64,000 bases of DNA, from positions 1,922,001 through 1,986,000 of the forward strand of contig NZ_LT635455.1 of the NCBI RefSeq assembly GCF_900119915.1, given 5' to 3'. This document shows, piece by piece, positions 1 to 7,625 of this stretch; the first letter of the stretch is position 1, and each line of letters starts with the position of its first letter. The stretch comes from Olsenella timonensis (GTDB lineage Bacteria; Actinomycetota; Coriobacteriia; Coriobacteriales; Atopobiaceae). The translations under genes were made by a program, and so were the position numbers. Under the pieces are notes generated by a model that worked only from the letters and a program-made list of their open reading frames with translations, made no database searches and was not told the origin of the DNA.

Positions 1-1079
1 TTGGCGAGGCTCGCGGCGTCCGAGGCGGCGCGCGCCCGGTCGAGCTCGTCCATCTGGAAGCGAAGGAGCCGCAGGTAGCGCACAAAGACGACGAGAAGCG
101 CAACGAGGATCGCGAGGCACCCCACGAAGGCGGCGGCAACGAGGCTCCACGCGAGCGAGTCGATCGGGTCGTGCAGCACGCTGTAGGGCAGCACCGAGAC
201 GATGAACCAGCCCGTCCCCTCGAGCGGCGCCAGGTAGCTCGCATAGCGCTCGCCTCCGACCACCGCCACGTAGAAGGCGGTGCCGCCCTCGTCCATGACC
301 CGGGACAGCTCGTCGGCGGTTATGTCGTAGTCGACGCCGGCCCTCCCCTCGTTGTCCCTGAGCAGGCCGAGGTAGGAGTCGGCGTCGAGGCTCTCGTTGC
401 TATTCAGGACGAAGGAGCCGTCGGACCGGATGATGTGCGTGTAGACCTGGGTCGCGGACACGTCGAGCGAGAGCGCGGACACCACCTCGTCGAACGGGAC
501 GCCGGCCACGAGCACGGCGCCGTTGAGCCCCGGCACGCGGCGGTTCTCGATCACCTCGCCAAAGACCAGCATGGACTCGCCCTCGTCGGAGGTCCCCACG
601 GTGACCGTCCGGGTCCCGTCGATGACGCCGCGGACGAACGCGTCCCGGTCGTCGATCCTGAGGTCGGGGCCGAGCAGGACGCTCGTGCGCCCGTCGAGGT
701 CGGTCACGGCGGCGTAGGCAAAGCCGTGCCCCGACGCCTCCTGCGCAAAGAGCTCGTGGGCGGCGGCGCGGTCGGTCTCGCCCGAGGCGCGCACGGCGAG
801 GCGCGTGCTCTCCAGCTCCGAGCGGTACAGGCGCGTCTCAGAGGCAAAGTTCAGCTGGATCTGCGCGCTCATCTGCTCCATGAAGCCGCCGCTCACGCCG
901 TCGATCGTGGCGTCGCTCATCCCCACCGCCGTGAACGTCACGACGGCGAACACCGCCGCGCACAGGGCGAGAAGCGCCACCACGCCGCGCCTGATCGCAT
1001 AGACGGGCCGCGCGGCCTCGGGGGCGGGCGTCGCCTCGGGGGGGACGTCCGCCGCAGCGCGGTCCTTCTCGTCGCTCAC
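1..1079 (-). CDS. Sensor kinase, N-terminal part (runs off the left edge)
   Basis: This is the N-terminal ~360 residues of a membrane sensor, read leftward. A GTG start overlaps the stop of the upstream kinase gene (GTGA at 1076-1079), which implies translational coupling. Residues ~1-28 are cytoplasmic and Pro/Ala-rich. A first membrane helix lies at ~29-50 (VVALLALCAAVFAVVTF). A ~255-residue extracytoplasmic region follows with the feel of a double Cache sensor (AYAAVTDLDGRTSVLL, later HIIRSDGSFVLN, WFIVSVLPYSVL). A second helix is at ~310-335 and then a charged coiled linker (RLLRFQMDELDRARAASD). The kinase core is outside the window, so the catalytic type is unknown. Histidine kinase, possibly hybrid like its neighbour, is the likeliest reading; a diguanylate cyclase with the same input module is the alternative. 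Confidence 0.8.
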   Translation of the reverse strand, partial: MSDEKDRAAADVPPEATPAPEAARPVYAIRRGVVALLALCAAVFAVVTFTAVGMSDATIDGVSGGFMEQMSAQIQLNFASETRLYRSELESTRLAVRASGETDRAAAHELFAQEASGHGFAYAAVTDLDGRTSVLLGPDLRIDDRDAFVRGVIDGTRTVTVGTSDEGESMLVFGEVIENRRVPGLNGAVLVAGVPFDEVVSALSLDVSATQVYTHIIRSDGSFVLNSNESLDADSYLGLLRDNEGRAGVDYDITADELSRVMDEGGTAFYVAVVGGERYASYLAPLEGTGWFIVSVLPYSVLHDPIDSLAWSLVAAAFVGCLAILVALLVVFVRYLRLLRFQMDELDRARAASDAASLA

Positions 1080-3643
1080 GCTCGATCGCCTCCCCTCCGA
1101 CGCGCGACCAGCCCCGAGAGCGTGCGGCACAGCACCGTGAAGTCGATGGGCTTGGAGACGTGCGCGTCCATGCCCGCGGCGGTGGTCGCCGCCACGTCCT
1201 CGGCAAAGGCGTTGGCCGTCACCGCGACGATGGGCACCGTGCGGGCGTCCGGGCGCGCCAGCGCGCGGATGGCGCGGGCCGCCTCGCAGCCGTCCATGAC
1301 CGGCATCTTCATGTCGAGCAGCACCGCGTCGACCGACCCCGGCTCGCTCGCCGCGAACGCGTCCACCGCCTCGCGGCCGTTCCATGCCTGGATCACCTCC
1401 ACGCCCGCCGACGAGAGCAGCTCCGTGGAGATCTCCATGTTTATCTCGTTGTCCTCGGCGAGCAGCACCCGCGTGCCCGCGAGCGCGGCGACCTGCCCGT
1501 CCTCGGGCATGCCGGCCGCCACCGCCGGCGTGGCCGCACACGCGGGCTCCTCTGCCGGCGCCGCGGGCGAGAAGGGCAGCGTCACCGTGAAGGTGGTGCC
1601 CTCGTCGAGCGTGCTGCTGACCTCGATGCTCCCGCCCATCTGCGTGACCAGGCTCTTGGTGATGGGCATGCCCAGGCCCGTGCCCACCGTCTGGGCCGTC
1701 CCGAAGCGCTGCTCGCGGGCGTAGAGCTCAAACACGTGCGGCAGGTACTCCTCGGACATCCCGATGCCCGTGTCCGCCACCACGATCTTGTAGCTGTCCA
1801 TGTCCCCGCGGTCCTCCTGCGTCACCGTCACGCTCACGGAGTCCCCGGGCCGCGTGTACTTAAGGGCGTTGGAGAGCAGGTTGTTCATCACCTGCGACAG
1901 GCGCATCGGGTCGCCCAGCACCCAGGGGTCGGGCACGTCAAGGCGCGCCGAGAGGGACTTGCCCTGCTCGCGCGCCTGCATCTCGAAGGGCGCGATCGTG
2001 TCGCGCAGGGTCTGGGCGAGGTCCATGCGCTCGCTCGCGAACGAGACCTTGCCGCTCTCCATGCGGGAGATCTCCAGGATGTCGTTGATGAGGTTGAGGA
2101 GCTGGTGGCTCGACTGGTCGATCCGCCGCAGGTAGTCCGCGGTCTTCTCGGCGTCAGAGGTGTCGCGGCGCGCCAGCTCGGTGAGGCCGATGATGGCGTT
2201 GAGCGGCGTCCTCATGTCGTGGCTCATGTTGTTGAAGAAGGCCTGCTTGGACTCCAGGCTCCCCTGGGCGGTGTCGAGCGCCTGCTCGAGGTAGTGACGC
2301 TCGCGGAGCTGCCGCTGCTTCGTCGCGTCCACCTCGCGGAAGCACAGCACCACCTCCTCGGGGGCGAGCGACTCGTCGTAGAGCACGCGCACGTTGACCC
2401 AGCGGTAGCGCTCCCCAAACTTGCGCAGGAAGTCGCCGCCGTAGTCGCGCACGCGGTTGGCCACGAGCTCGCGGATGTTCTCCGCCGAGAAGCTCTCCTC
2501 GAACTCGCGGAACGTGTTCTCCTCGATCACCTCGCCCGCGGTGCGCAGCAGGTCGGGATAGGGGCCGCGCGGGGGGATCCGCTCGCGCACGTAGTCGGAG
2601 CCCTTGATCATCTCGTAGGTGCCCTCGTCGTAGTTGACGAGGTAGATGGCATAGTAGGAGTTGCCGAGCACGCGCACCGTCTCGTTGGTGCGCTCCAGCG
2701 CGCGGGCCCGGCGGCGGTCGCGCACCGCCATGGCCACGAGCGCCACGAGAAACGCCGCCCCCATCGCGACAAAGACGGCGTAGACCGTGCCCAGCCCGCC
2801 CAGGATCAGCGAGTAGGGCGTCGTCACGATGGAGTACCAGCCGTTCGAGAGCCGCGTGTAGTCAACGGCGCGCAGCTCTCCGGTCGAGTCGGTCAGGTTG
2901 GCGTCGTGCCCCTCGAACTCGCCCGCGTCGATGCGGGAGACGAGGTCGGCGAGATAGGGGGCCACGTCTTTCTCGGGCAGGTCGGTCTCGGCGTGGAGCG
3001 GCACGCCCGCCGAGTCGCACAGGAAGTACGAGACGCCCTCGGGCAGGTCGGAGGTGGCAAAGCGAAACTGGAAGCTCTCCGGGTAGACGTCAAAGGCCAG
3101 GACCGCGTCCACGCCCGGGCACGCCTCCGCGACCGTGACCACGGGCTCACCGGTGATCGCGTCCTCGTAGACGTCGGTGAAGACGGGCTCGCCGCGATGC
3201 TCCACCGCCGCCTGGTACCAGGTGCGCGAGGTGGGGTCCCCGGCGTCGCCCAGGGCCTCGGAGCCCACCGCCAGCACGCGCCCGTCCACGACCCCGTACA
3301 GGTTGATGCTCTCGTTCCCGAGCACGGTGCGCAGGCGCTCGCAGTACAGGCTCGCCCACTCCTCGATGGAGTCCCACGGCTGGTCCTCGTAGACGCGCGC
3401 CTCAATCGAGGCGGTACCAAACTCGAGCAGCGCCTCGTAGGTCACGAGGTTGCTGTCCGTCTCCGAGGCGTAGTAGCGCGAGAGCGCCGTGTTGGACTCG
3501 TAGGCGTTCTGGAGCAGCGTGTCCCGCAGGATGAGGCCCCCCGTAACGGCAAGCGCAACAAACAGCACAAAGGCGGCGATGCTCAGTCGCATCCGCGAGA
3601 GTGCTGCCAGCACGCTTCCCGTTTTTCTCGCTCGCCGCCTCAC
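1076..3643 (-). CDS. Hybrid sensor histidine kinase with receiver domain
   Basis: A membrane-bound two-component sensor of about 855 residues that would autophosphorylate on His and pass phosphate to its own receiver. Order: membrane helix ~19-38 (LSIAAFVLFVALAVTGG), extracytoplasmic Cache-like region to ~275, second helix ~280-305, a PAS-like segment, HisKA with phospho-His ~475 (NNMSHDMRTPLNAIIG), HATPase (NNLLSNALKYT, DTGIGM, GTGLGM), then a REC domain (LLAEDNEINME, phospho-Asp ~777 in LLDMKMPVMDG, Lys in SKPIDF). No output domain follows, so it must signal to a partner outside the window. I chose the GTG at 3643 because a G-rich ribosome site lies 5 nt upstream; an ATG 75 nt further upstream lacks one. 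It overlaps the following sensor gene by 4 nt. Confidence 0.92.
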   Translation of the reverse strand: MRRRARKTGSVLAALSRMRLSIAAFVLFVALAVTGGLILRDTLLQNAYESNTALSRYYASETDSNLVTYEALLEFGTASIEARVYEDQPWDSIEEWASLYCERLRTVLGNESINLYGVVDGRVLAVGSEALGDAGDPTSRTWYQAAVEHRGEPVFTDVYEDAITGEPVVTVAEACPGVDAVLAFDVYPESFQFRFATSDLPEGVSYFLCDSAGVPLHAETDLPEKDVAPYLADLVSRIDAGEFEGHDANLTDSTGELRAVDYTRLSNGWYSIVTTPYSLILGGLGTVYAVFVAMGAAFLVALVAMAVRDRRRARALERTNETVRVLGNSYYAIYLVNYDEGTYEMIKGSDYVRERIPPRGPYPDLLRTAGEVIEENTFREFEESFSAENIRELVANRVRDYGGDFLRKFGERYRWVNVRVLYDESLAPEEVVLCFREVDATKQRQLRERHYLEQALDTAQGSLESKQAFFNNMSHDMRTPLNAIIGLTELARRDTSDAEKTADYLRRIDQSSHQLLNLINDILEISRMESGKVSFASERMDLAQTLRDTIAPFEMQAREQGKSLSARLDVPDPWVLGDPMRLSQVMNNLLSNALKYTRPGDSVSVTVTQEDRGDMDSYKIVVADTGIGMSEEYLPHVFELYAREQRFGTAQTVGTGLGMPITKSLVTQMGGSIEVSSTLDEGTTFTVTLPFSPAAPAEEPACAATPAVAAGMPEDGQVAALAGTRVLLAEDNEINMEISTELLSSAGVEVIQAWNGREAVDAFAASEPGSVDAVLLDMKMPVMDGCEAARAIRALARPDARTVPIVAVTANAFAEDVAATTAAGMDAHVSKPIDFTVLCRTLSGLVARRRGGDRA

Positions 3644-3674
3644 TGTGGCCCCCCGTACATTTGGAGTTGGGACC

Positions 3675-3680
3675 ATGATA
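3675..3680 (-). promoter_or_regulatory. Putative -10 of the sensor-kinase operon
   Basis: On the minus strand this reads TATCAT, about 31 nt before the GTG start of the hybrid kinase. No good -35 is visible 17 nt upstream, so support is modest. Confidence 0.35.
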
Positions 3681-3722
3681 GCAGGGGCGCGCCGGGTCAC
3701 CGCCGCGCGCCGGGTCACGGCT

Positions 3723-3800
3723 CGCTCGTGAATTCACGAGCGCCCCGTTTTGCCCCCAAAGCCGACAAGAACCCCCGCTCGTGAATTCACGTGCGGCATC
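3723..3800. repeat. Double-palindrome element, GTGAATTCAC family (copy 1)
   Basis: Two copies of the palindrome CGCTCGTGAATTCACGAGCG (3723-3742) and its variant (3776-3795) are separated by ~33 nt. The spacer contains GTTTTG, CCCCCAAAGCC and GACAAGAACCC. The same spacer words occur in the copy at 5033-5108, on the other side of the intervening gene, in the same orientation. There is no U-run after either arm, so this is not a standard terminator. It lies 33 nt beyond the stop of the AbiEi/DUF559-like gene. Confidence 0.85.
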
Positions 3801-3833
3801 TTGCCGCCGCCGGCACCCGCTGCCGCGCCGCGC

Positions 3834-4922
3834 TCACAGCCCGTAGGCCTCCACGGGCACGACGTTCCACCCGTCGTCGACGCCGTCCGTGACGCCAGCC
3901 TCGTCCGCGGCGTTTCTCGCCCGCTCGCGCGCCCGGCCGTCCCAGCGCACGCCGTCGATGAGCTCAAGCTCCTCATAGAGCTGCTGCCGCAGCGCCCTCC
4001 CGCGCTCGGCCTCCCCCGGCTCGAGCATCTCCGGCGGAAGACCAAGCTCCCCGCGAATCCGCGCCACGAGGCCATCCATGTAGGTCAGGTCCTTGTACTG
4101 CCGCCTGGCCACGATGAACTCAACAAAGCCCATGGCCACGAGCTCGTTGTGGCGCTCGATGTCGCGCGCGTGCTGCGGCTCCTCCTCGTGGTCCCGCCCG
4201 TCGTACTCCACGGCGACGCCCCTTCCGCGCCGGCCGCGGGCGCGCAGCAGAATGTCGGGCTTGCGCACGCCCACGCTCATGGCGTCGCGGATGCGACGCA
4301 CCTCGACGGGGTCGTTCATCGAGAGGACCTTGAGGCCCCACCCGCCCATCCTCGGCGGGAGGCCCAGCCGCAGCGAGAGCTTGGTCTCGCGCGGAGATGC
4401 CGAACTCACGCACGCCTTGCCCAGGGCCCGCCTCACCATCCCCGCCCCGCGCACGGGTCCGAGTCTGGCGAGAAACGCGCGGATCCTGTCTGGCGTCGTC
4501 AGCGGCTCACGCCGCCGCCACATCCCCTTCTCGTGCTGCGGGGCAATCGCGTATGTTCCGAGCAGCTCAGACAGCAGGCAGATCAGCTCGAGCTCGGTGA
4601 GCGCTGGGGCCATGAGGACGGGCAGCAGCTCGGGCGATGCCGCGCGCACGCCCGGCATGAGCTCAACCACCGAGCCGGCGGGCAGCTCTGCCGACATGAC
4701 GTGTGTGCGCACGAGGTCGTTGTTGATCCGCGCCGACGCTGCGGAAACGAGCAGCTCGACGGGCCCGGCAAGGCTGGCGAGCAGCCGGCTGCGCGCCAGC
4801 AGTGCCTCCATCTCCGAGCGCGTTGAAGCACGGCACGGAACGACGGCCTCGGCGTCTCGCCACTGCACGTCCGGCCGACGGAACACCTCGAGCGCGCTGG
4901 TATGTGTCAAGAGCAAATCCAT
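3834..4922 (-). CDS. AbiEi/DUF559-like protein with PD-(D/E)XK nuclease fold (paralogue A)
   Basis: A 362-residue protein of no known specific role. The middle (HVMSAELPAGSVVEL, AASPELLPVLMA) resembles the regulatory module of actinobacterial AbiEi-type proteins. The C-terminal half carries PD-(D/E)XK-like residues: Glu in SPRETKLSLRLGLP, Asp in KPDILL, and VEYDGRDH followed by RHNELVAMG, as in DUF559/Vsr-like endonucleases. It is a full-length paralogue of the 20907-21875 product (same SPxE, PP..GG.G, EYD..xH and MG landmarks). No ribosome site precedes the ATG. A TAATGT hexamer ends 6 nt before it, so the mRNA may be leaderless. Direct copies of a palindromic repeat flank the gene on both sides. 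Nuclease activity and DNA target are inference. Confidence 0.8.
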   Translation of the reverse strand: MDLLLTHTSALEVFRRPDVQWRDAEAVVPCRASTRSEMEALLARSRLLASLAGPVELLVSAASARINNDLVRTHVMSAELPAGSVVELMPGVRAASPELLPVLMAPALTELELICLLSELLGTYAIAPQHEKGMWRRREPLTTPDRIRAFLARLGPVRGAGMVRRALGKACVSSASPRETKLSLRLGLPPRMGGWGLKVLSMNDPVEVRRIRDAMSVGVRKPDILLRARGRRGRGVAVEYDGRDHEEEPQHARDIERHNELVAMGFVEFIVARRQYKDLTYMDGLVARIRGELGLPPEMLEPGEAERGRALRQQLYEELELIDGVRWDGRARERARNAADEAGVTDGVDDGWNVVPVEAYGL

Positions 4923-4925
4923 GTA

Positions 4926-4962
4926 GTAACATTACACTATTTAGTGCCTCACTTAATGTTAC
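4926..4962. promoter_or_regulatory. Nested inverted repeat over the start of the AbiEi-like gene; probable operator/promoter
   Basis: Outer arms GTAACATTA (4926-4934) and TAATGTTAC (4954-4962) are exact inverses. An inner pair CACTA/TAGTG lies at 4935-4946. The sequence is strongly AT-rich, unlike its surroundings. The left arm on the minus strand contains TAATGT, spaced as a -10 for a transcript starting at the ATG. Binding here would block that transcript, so autoregulation is plausible. Confidence 0.6.
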
Positions 4963-5032
4963 AATCTAATAGTTTTTTGATTCACACTTATCGAGCGGTT
5001 TATCGTCCGCGCGCCGACCCACGCCGCCCCCC

Positions 5033-5108
5033 TCGCTCGTGAATTCATATGCGACAGTTTTTGGCCTCAAAGCCGACAAGAACCCACGCTCGTGAATTCA
5101 TATGCGGC
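5033..5108. repeat. Double-palindrome element, GTGAATTCAC family (copy 2)
   Basis: Arms CTCGTGAATTCATATGCG at 5036-5053 and again from 5089 share GTGAATTCA with copy 1. The spacer (GTTTTTGGCCTCAAAGCC, then GACAAGAACCC) matches the spacer of 3723-3800 closely. The two copies are in direct orientation about 1.3 kb apart and bracket a single gene. Confidence 0.85.
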
Positions 5109-5158
5109 ACTCCTCCGACGCCGCATGCGCCGTCGGCACCCACTCCGCCGCGTCCCAA

Positions 5159-5195
5159 TGCGACAGTGTCGTTTTCCTGTCGCGACACTGTCGCA
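5159..5195. repeat. CGACANTGTCG paired palindrome (copy 1)
   Basis: Arms CGACAGTGTCG (5161-5171) and CGACACTGTCG (5183-5193) are each palindromes and also pair with each other across TTTTCCTGTCG. Arm starts are exactly 22 nt apart in all four copies in the window. Confidence 0.85.
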
Positions 5196-5240
5196 AGCCG
5201 GAGACGCCGGGACGGCACGAGGCCTGCCTTGACCTCACTC

Positions 5241-5281
5241 CTCACTTCTTGACCTCACATTGTGAGGTCAAGAAGTGAGGT
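5241..5281. repeat. Perfect 41-nt palindrome of the TTAACCTCAC family
   Basis: Arms CCTCACTTCTTGACCTCACA (5241-5260) and its exact inverse (5262-5281) surround one T. The core CCTCACTTCTT recurs at 5339-5394 and 7168-7213. There is no U-run on either side. Confidence 0.85.
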
Positions 5282-5338
5282 TAACAGAGGTAGTCAATCA
5301 AGCCGTTTACCTGCGAAAACGAACCGAGCCACGCTATG

Positions 5339-5394
5339 TTAACCTCACTTTCTAACGTCAGTTTCGCAAAGTGAGGTTAAGAAGTGAGGTTAAC
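5339..5394. repeat. TTAACCTCACTTT hairpin with an extra third arm
   Basis: TTAACCTCACTTT (5339-5351) pairs exactly with AAAGTGAGGTTAA (5368-5380) over a 16-nt loop. A further copy, GAAGTGAGGTTAAC, follows at 5381-5394. The third arm would allow two alternative pairings. Confidence 0.8.
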
Positions 5395-5426
5395 GGGTCC
5401 GGCACCTGTCCCTCCCACCCTCAAAA

Positions 5427-5461
5427 CGACAGTGTCGTTTTCCTGTCGCGACATTGTCGCA
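5427..5461. repeat. CGACANTGTCG paired palindrome (copy 2), at the 3' end of the AlbA_2 gene
   Basis: Arms lie at 5427-5437 and 5449-5459 with the invariant GTTTTCCTGTCG spacer. The element ends 3 nt from the stop codon of the AlbA_2 gene (5464). A sister copy sits just before that gene's start. Confidence 0.85.
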
Positions 5462-5463
5462 AG

Positions 5464-6831
5464 CTACAGGGGCTTATAGCGGTGCGGCCAACCATCGCAC
5501 GCAACGACAAGACGTCTGTCGAGCATCTGTCTGATGTATCGCTGAGCGGTTCTCCTTGTCACATTCAGATATTCTGCAAGCTCCGCGGCGGTTATGCCGC
5601 CATCTCGGTCGGCCAATATCGTAATCGCCTCGTATGCCCCCTCGACTCCCCTTGCTGCGGAAATCGGAGTGGTAGGAACAGAAGCTCGGAAAATATCTCC
5701 GTCCTCAAGGACAGCGGGTTTCCCGCCGTATGCTTGAGAGTACTTCTGAAGGTTCCTCATCCCGCTACCCAACTCCTCGGCATAGCCGATCTGAGAAAAC
5801 ACTCCAGCTATGTTGGGATTCTTCGACACGGGATTGAAGTCAGAAAGCGTCAGTCTACCTTCGTAAATCGAGCGACTCGCGTTCTCGGTACGCAGCTCTC
5901 CACGTTCGATAACCAGCTTTGCAGGGAAGGGGCTGATATACTCGCGATGTATCAAAAGATTTGACACGAGCTCTCTCACGATGATGTCGCGTGCGCTGAC
6001 CCGTTGTCCCGCTTCGACCACAAACCTATCCGGAAGAGCCGACTCTGCAAAATCAACGAGCTTTGGGTAGGCTTCGATGAGATTGCAGCTCAGCGTAATC
6101 CTGTCGTCATAGCGATCGACATTCTCCTTGCGCACGATGGCGTCGGTCCTATAGGCCGGGCACACATCAGAGATTACCTCATCTGTGCCAAAGAGAAGAA
6201 CGGCCGCGAGCGTGTAGCCCTCATCTCCCGTTCTACGGTCCTTCGCAAACAGCTTTGCGCTCCGCAAAAGCTCCTCGTTGCTCATAGAGCCCCATGGGTG
6301 ACCGGGAACCCTCCTTGTTGCAAGGGCCCGCGCCCTTTCGAGCGTTTCCTCCTTAAAGTCCTCAAGGCTTACATAGCGAAATATCCTTCGCTCCGAATAT
6401 TCATTCTGCTTCCTCAAGTAGAGCTGAGAGATCTGTTCGACTCCGACGACCTTGACGTCAGCGTCCGCAATCCTGTCATAGGCAACGCCTTTGAAGGTGT
6501 ATACGGCGGGCCCCATGGGCACCCACACCCTAACAACATTGAGTCCGTTAACCTCAATTGCCTCGGTCTCAACCACGGGAGAGACATTGAATAGCTCAGG
6601 GTTGCTAACGGCGTTGACAACAGCGCGCTGAACAGCACGCAACGCATTCTGCGGAACACCAAGGATATCACCCTTGTCGGTTATCCCAAGAAAGACATTG
6701 CCTCCCTGCCGGTTTGCAAAAGCGCAAATCGTCTCATACACGTCCTGGCCGGGGGCTCCCCCGCAGCGCTTGAATTCGGTCATCAAGCCTTCGCCAAGAC
6801 TGATGCGAGCAGCCAAATCCCTAGCATCCAT
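5464..6831 (-). CDS. AlbA_2 (Schlafen-type) / HATPase_c_4 transcriptional regulator
   Basis: A 455-residue protein of the family annotated as putative DNA-binding or ATP-binding regulators. The N-terminal AlbA_2 domain spans ~10-130 (LMTEFKRCGG, ETICAFANRQGGNVFLGITD). The HATPase_c_4-type region is at ~270-375 (RELVSNLLIHREYISP, GSGMRNLQKY). A C-terminal winged-helix/HTH follows (ITAAELAEYLNVTRRTAQRY). The ATG at 6831 was chosen for the GGGGGCGG ribosome site 4 nt upstream; a longer frame from 6897 would translate through a repeat. CGACANTGTCG elements bracket it at its start and stop, and larger composite repeats do so further out. Base composition is lower in GC than the housekeeping genes, which suggests transfer. 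The target is unknown; autoregulation through the upstream palindromes is inference. Confidence 0.85.
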   Translation of the reverse strand: MDARDLAARISLGEGLMTEFKRCGGAPGQDVYETICAFANRQGGNVFLGITDKGDILGVPQNALRAVQRAVVNAVSNPELFNVSPVVETEAIEVNGLNVVRVWVPMGPAVYTFKGVAYDRIADADVKVVGVEQISQLYLRKQNEYSERRIFRYVSLEDFKEETLERARALATRRVPGHPWGSMSNEELLRSAKLFAKDRRTGDEGYTLAAVLLFGTDEVISDVCPAYRTDAIVRKENVDRYDDRITLSCNLIEAYPKLVDFAESALPDRFVVEAGQRVSARDIIVRELVSNLLIHREYISPFPAKLVIERGELRTENASRSIYEGRLTLSDFNPVSKNPNIAGVFSQIGYAEELGSGMRNLQKYSQAYGGKPAVLEDGDIFRASVPTTPISAARGVEGAYEAITILADRDGGITAAELAEYLNVTRRTAQRYIRQMLDRRLVVACDGWPHRYKPL

Positions 6832-6843
6832 GTCCGCCCCCAA

Positions 6844-6880
6844 TGCGACAGTGTCGTTTTCCTGTCGCGACATTGTCGCG
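6844..6880. repeat. CGACANTGTCG paired palindrome (copy 3), in the AlbA_2 leader
   Basis: Arms CGACAGTGTCG (6846-6856) and CGACATTGTCG (6868-6878) sit 15 nt upstream of the AlbA_2 start codon. They could therefore act as an operator, or as an mRNA hairpin near the ribosome site. Confidence 0.85.
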
Positions 6881-7097
6881 TATGCCCAGTATGTCACCTT
6901 TCAAGCGCTTGGAAAAGCGAGCGTCCGACGTGCTCTGAGGATGATCAAGGCATGGCGGTAAAGTTACCACCGTTAAGAGCAGACCACCTTTTGTAACCTT
7001 CTAGCTGGTCTTTGATGGTCATCAGAGGCATTCTACAAAAGGATGCGGGTCACACGTGCCTGACGAAACGACACGACCCTGTACTCGCGTACGACAG

Positions 7098-7134
7098 TGC
7101 GACAGTGTCGTTTTCCTGTCGCGACATTGTCACA
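7098..7134. repeat. CGACANTGTCG paired palindrome (copy 4)
   Basis: Arms lie at 7100-7110 and 7122-7132. The downstream flank (ACCGGAGACG, then CCGAGGCC and a TTAACCTCAC element) matches the flank of copy 1 at 5195-5240. Together they form ~115-nt composite repeats in direct orientation on either side of the AlbA_2 gene. Confidence 0.8.
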
Positions 7135-7167
7135 AACCGGAGACGTCCGGATGGGCCGAGGCCCGCC

Positions 7168-7213
7168 TTAACCTCACTTCTCGCTTCTTAGCCTCACAAT
7201 GTGAGGTTAACGG
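7168..7213. repeat. TTAACCTCAC hairpin (third copy) followed by a lone GTGAATTCAC palindrome
   Basis: TTAACCTCAC (7168-7177) and GTGAGGTTAA (7201-7210) are inverse arms with an inner GCCTCAC. A single GCGTGAATTCACGTGC palindrome follows at 7239-7254. The interval 6832-7349 otherwise shows no convincing gene. Confidence 0.75.
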
Positions 7214-7349
7214 GAGCCGATCTAACGCTCCGCTATATGCGTGAATTCACGTGCAGAAGAAAGTGAAGGAACTGCTTCGACTCATTTGAGCTCGAGCAAA
7301 GCCCCCCCTACATCACTTCACACGATACCTTTATATACAGGAGGAACTC

Positions 7350-7625
7350 TCAAGCAAATGCCTGCTCATCCTCTGCTGCTTCCTCACGGCGAAGATGACG
7401 GGCAGGGGCAGCCGGCTTCAACACCTTTACGCCAGCAATGTGTTGTGTTGCCGCAGGCCTGGAGAAAAGGGGCATCTCACTCGAGGTAACGCGAATCCGC
7501 GTAATGGTGGGGTAGAAATGTCGAGGGAAGCTTCCGTCGGTTTTCAAGGAGCGAATCTTCTTAAGGCTCACCACGGCGTCAACATCAAGGGCCGACGCGT
7601 CTTCGCTACTCTGCTTCATACTCAA
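7350..7625 (-). CDS. Small hypothetical protein overlapping the membrane-protein gene
   Basis: A 91-residue frame starts ATGAGTATGAAG inside the last 20 nt of the upstream membrane-protein gene, an arrangement typical of coupled genes. The product is unrecognised. It has an acidic start (SSEDASALDVDAVVSLKK), a Pro/Arg-rich middle (FPRHFYPTITRIRVTSSE) and a charged tail. No signal peptide or membrane helix is seen. The C-terminus is poor in structured motifs, so it may be a remnant. The overlap and a reasonable residue composition argue for it; the lack of a recognised homologue argues against. Confidence 0.45.
   Translation of the reverse strand: MSMKQSSEDASALDVDAVVSLKKIRSLKTDGSFPRHFYPTITRIRVTSSEMPLFSRPAATQHIAGVKVLKPAAPARHLRREEAAEDEQAFA

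Noticed and set aside
1160-3784. An 874-codon plus-strand frame opposite the hybrid kinase
   Set aside because: It is a shadow of the GC-rich kinase gene: composition is His/Arg/Gly/Val-rich without any family motif, and the minus frame has all the kinase motifs.
3834-4922. A complete type IV toxin-antitoxin (AbiE) system
   Set aside because: Only the AbiEi-like half fused to a nuclease domain is present; there is no nucleotidyltransferase (AbiEii) gene next to either paralogue.
5159-7254. CRISPR array
   Set aside because: Repeats are few, differ in family, are not regularly spaced by unique spacers of one size, and no cas genes are near.
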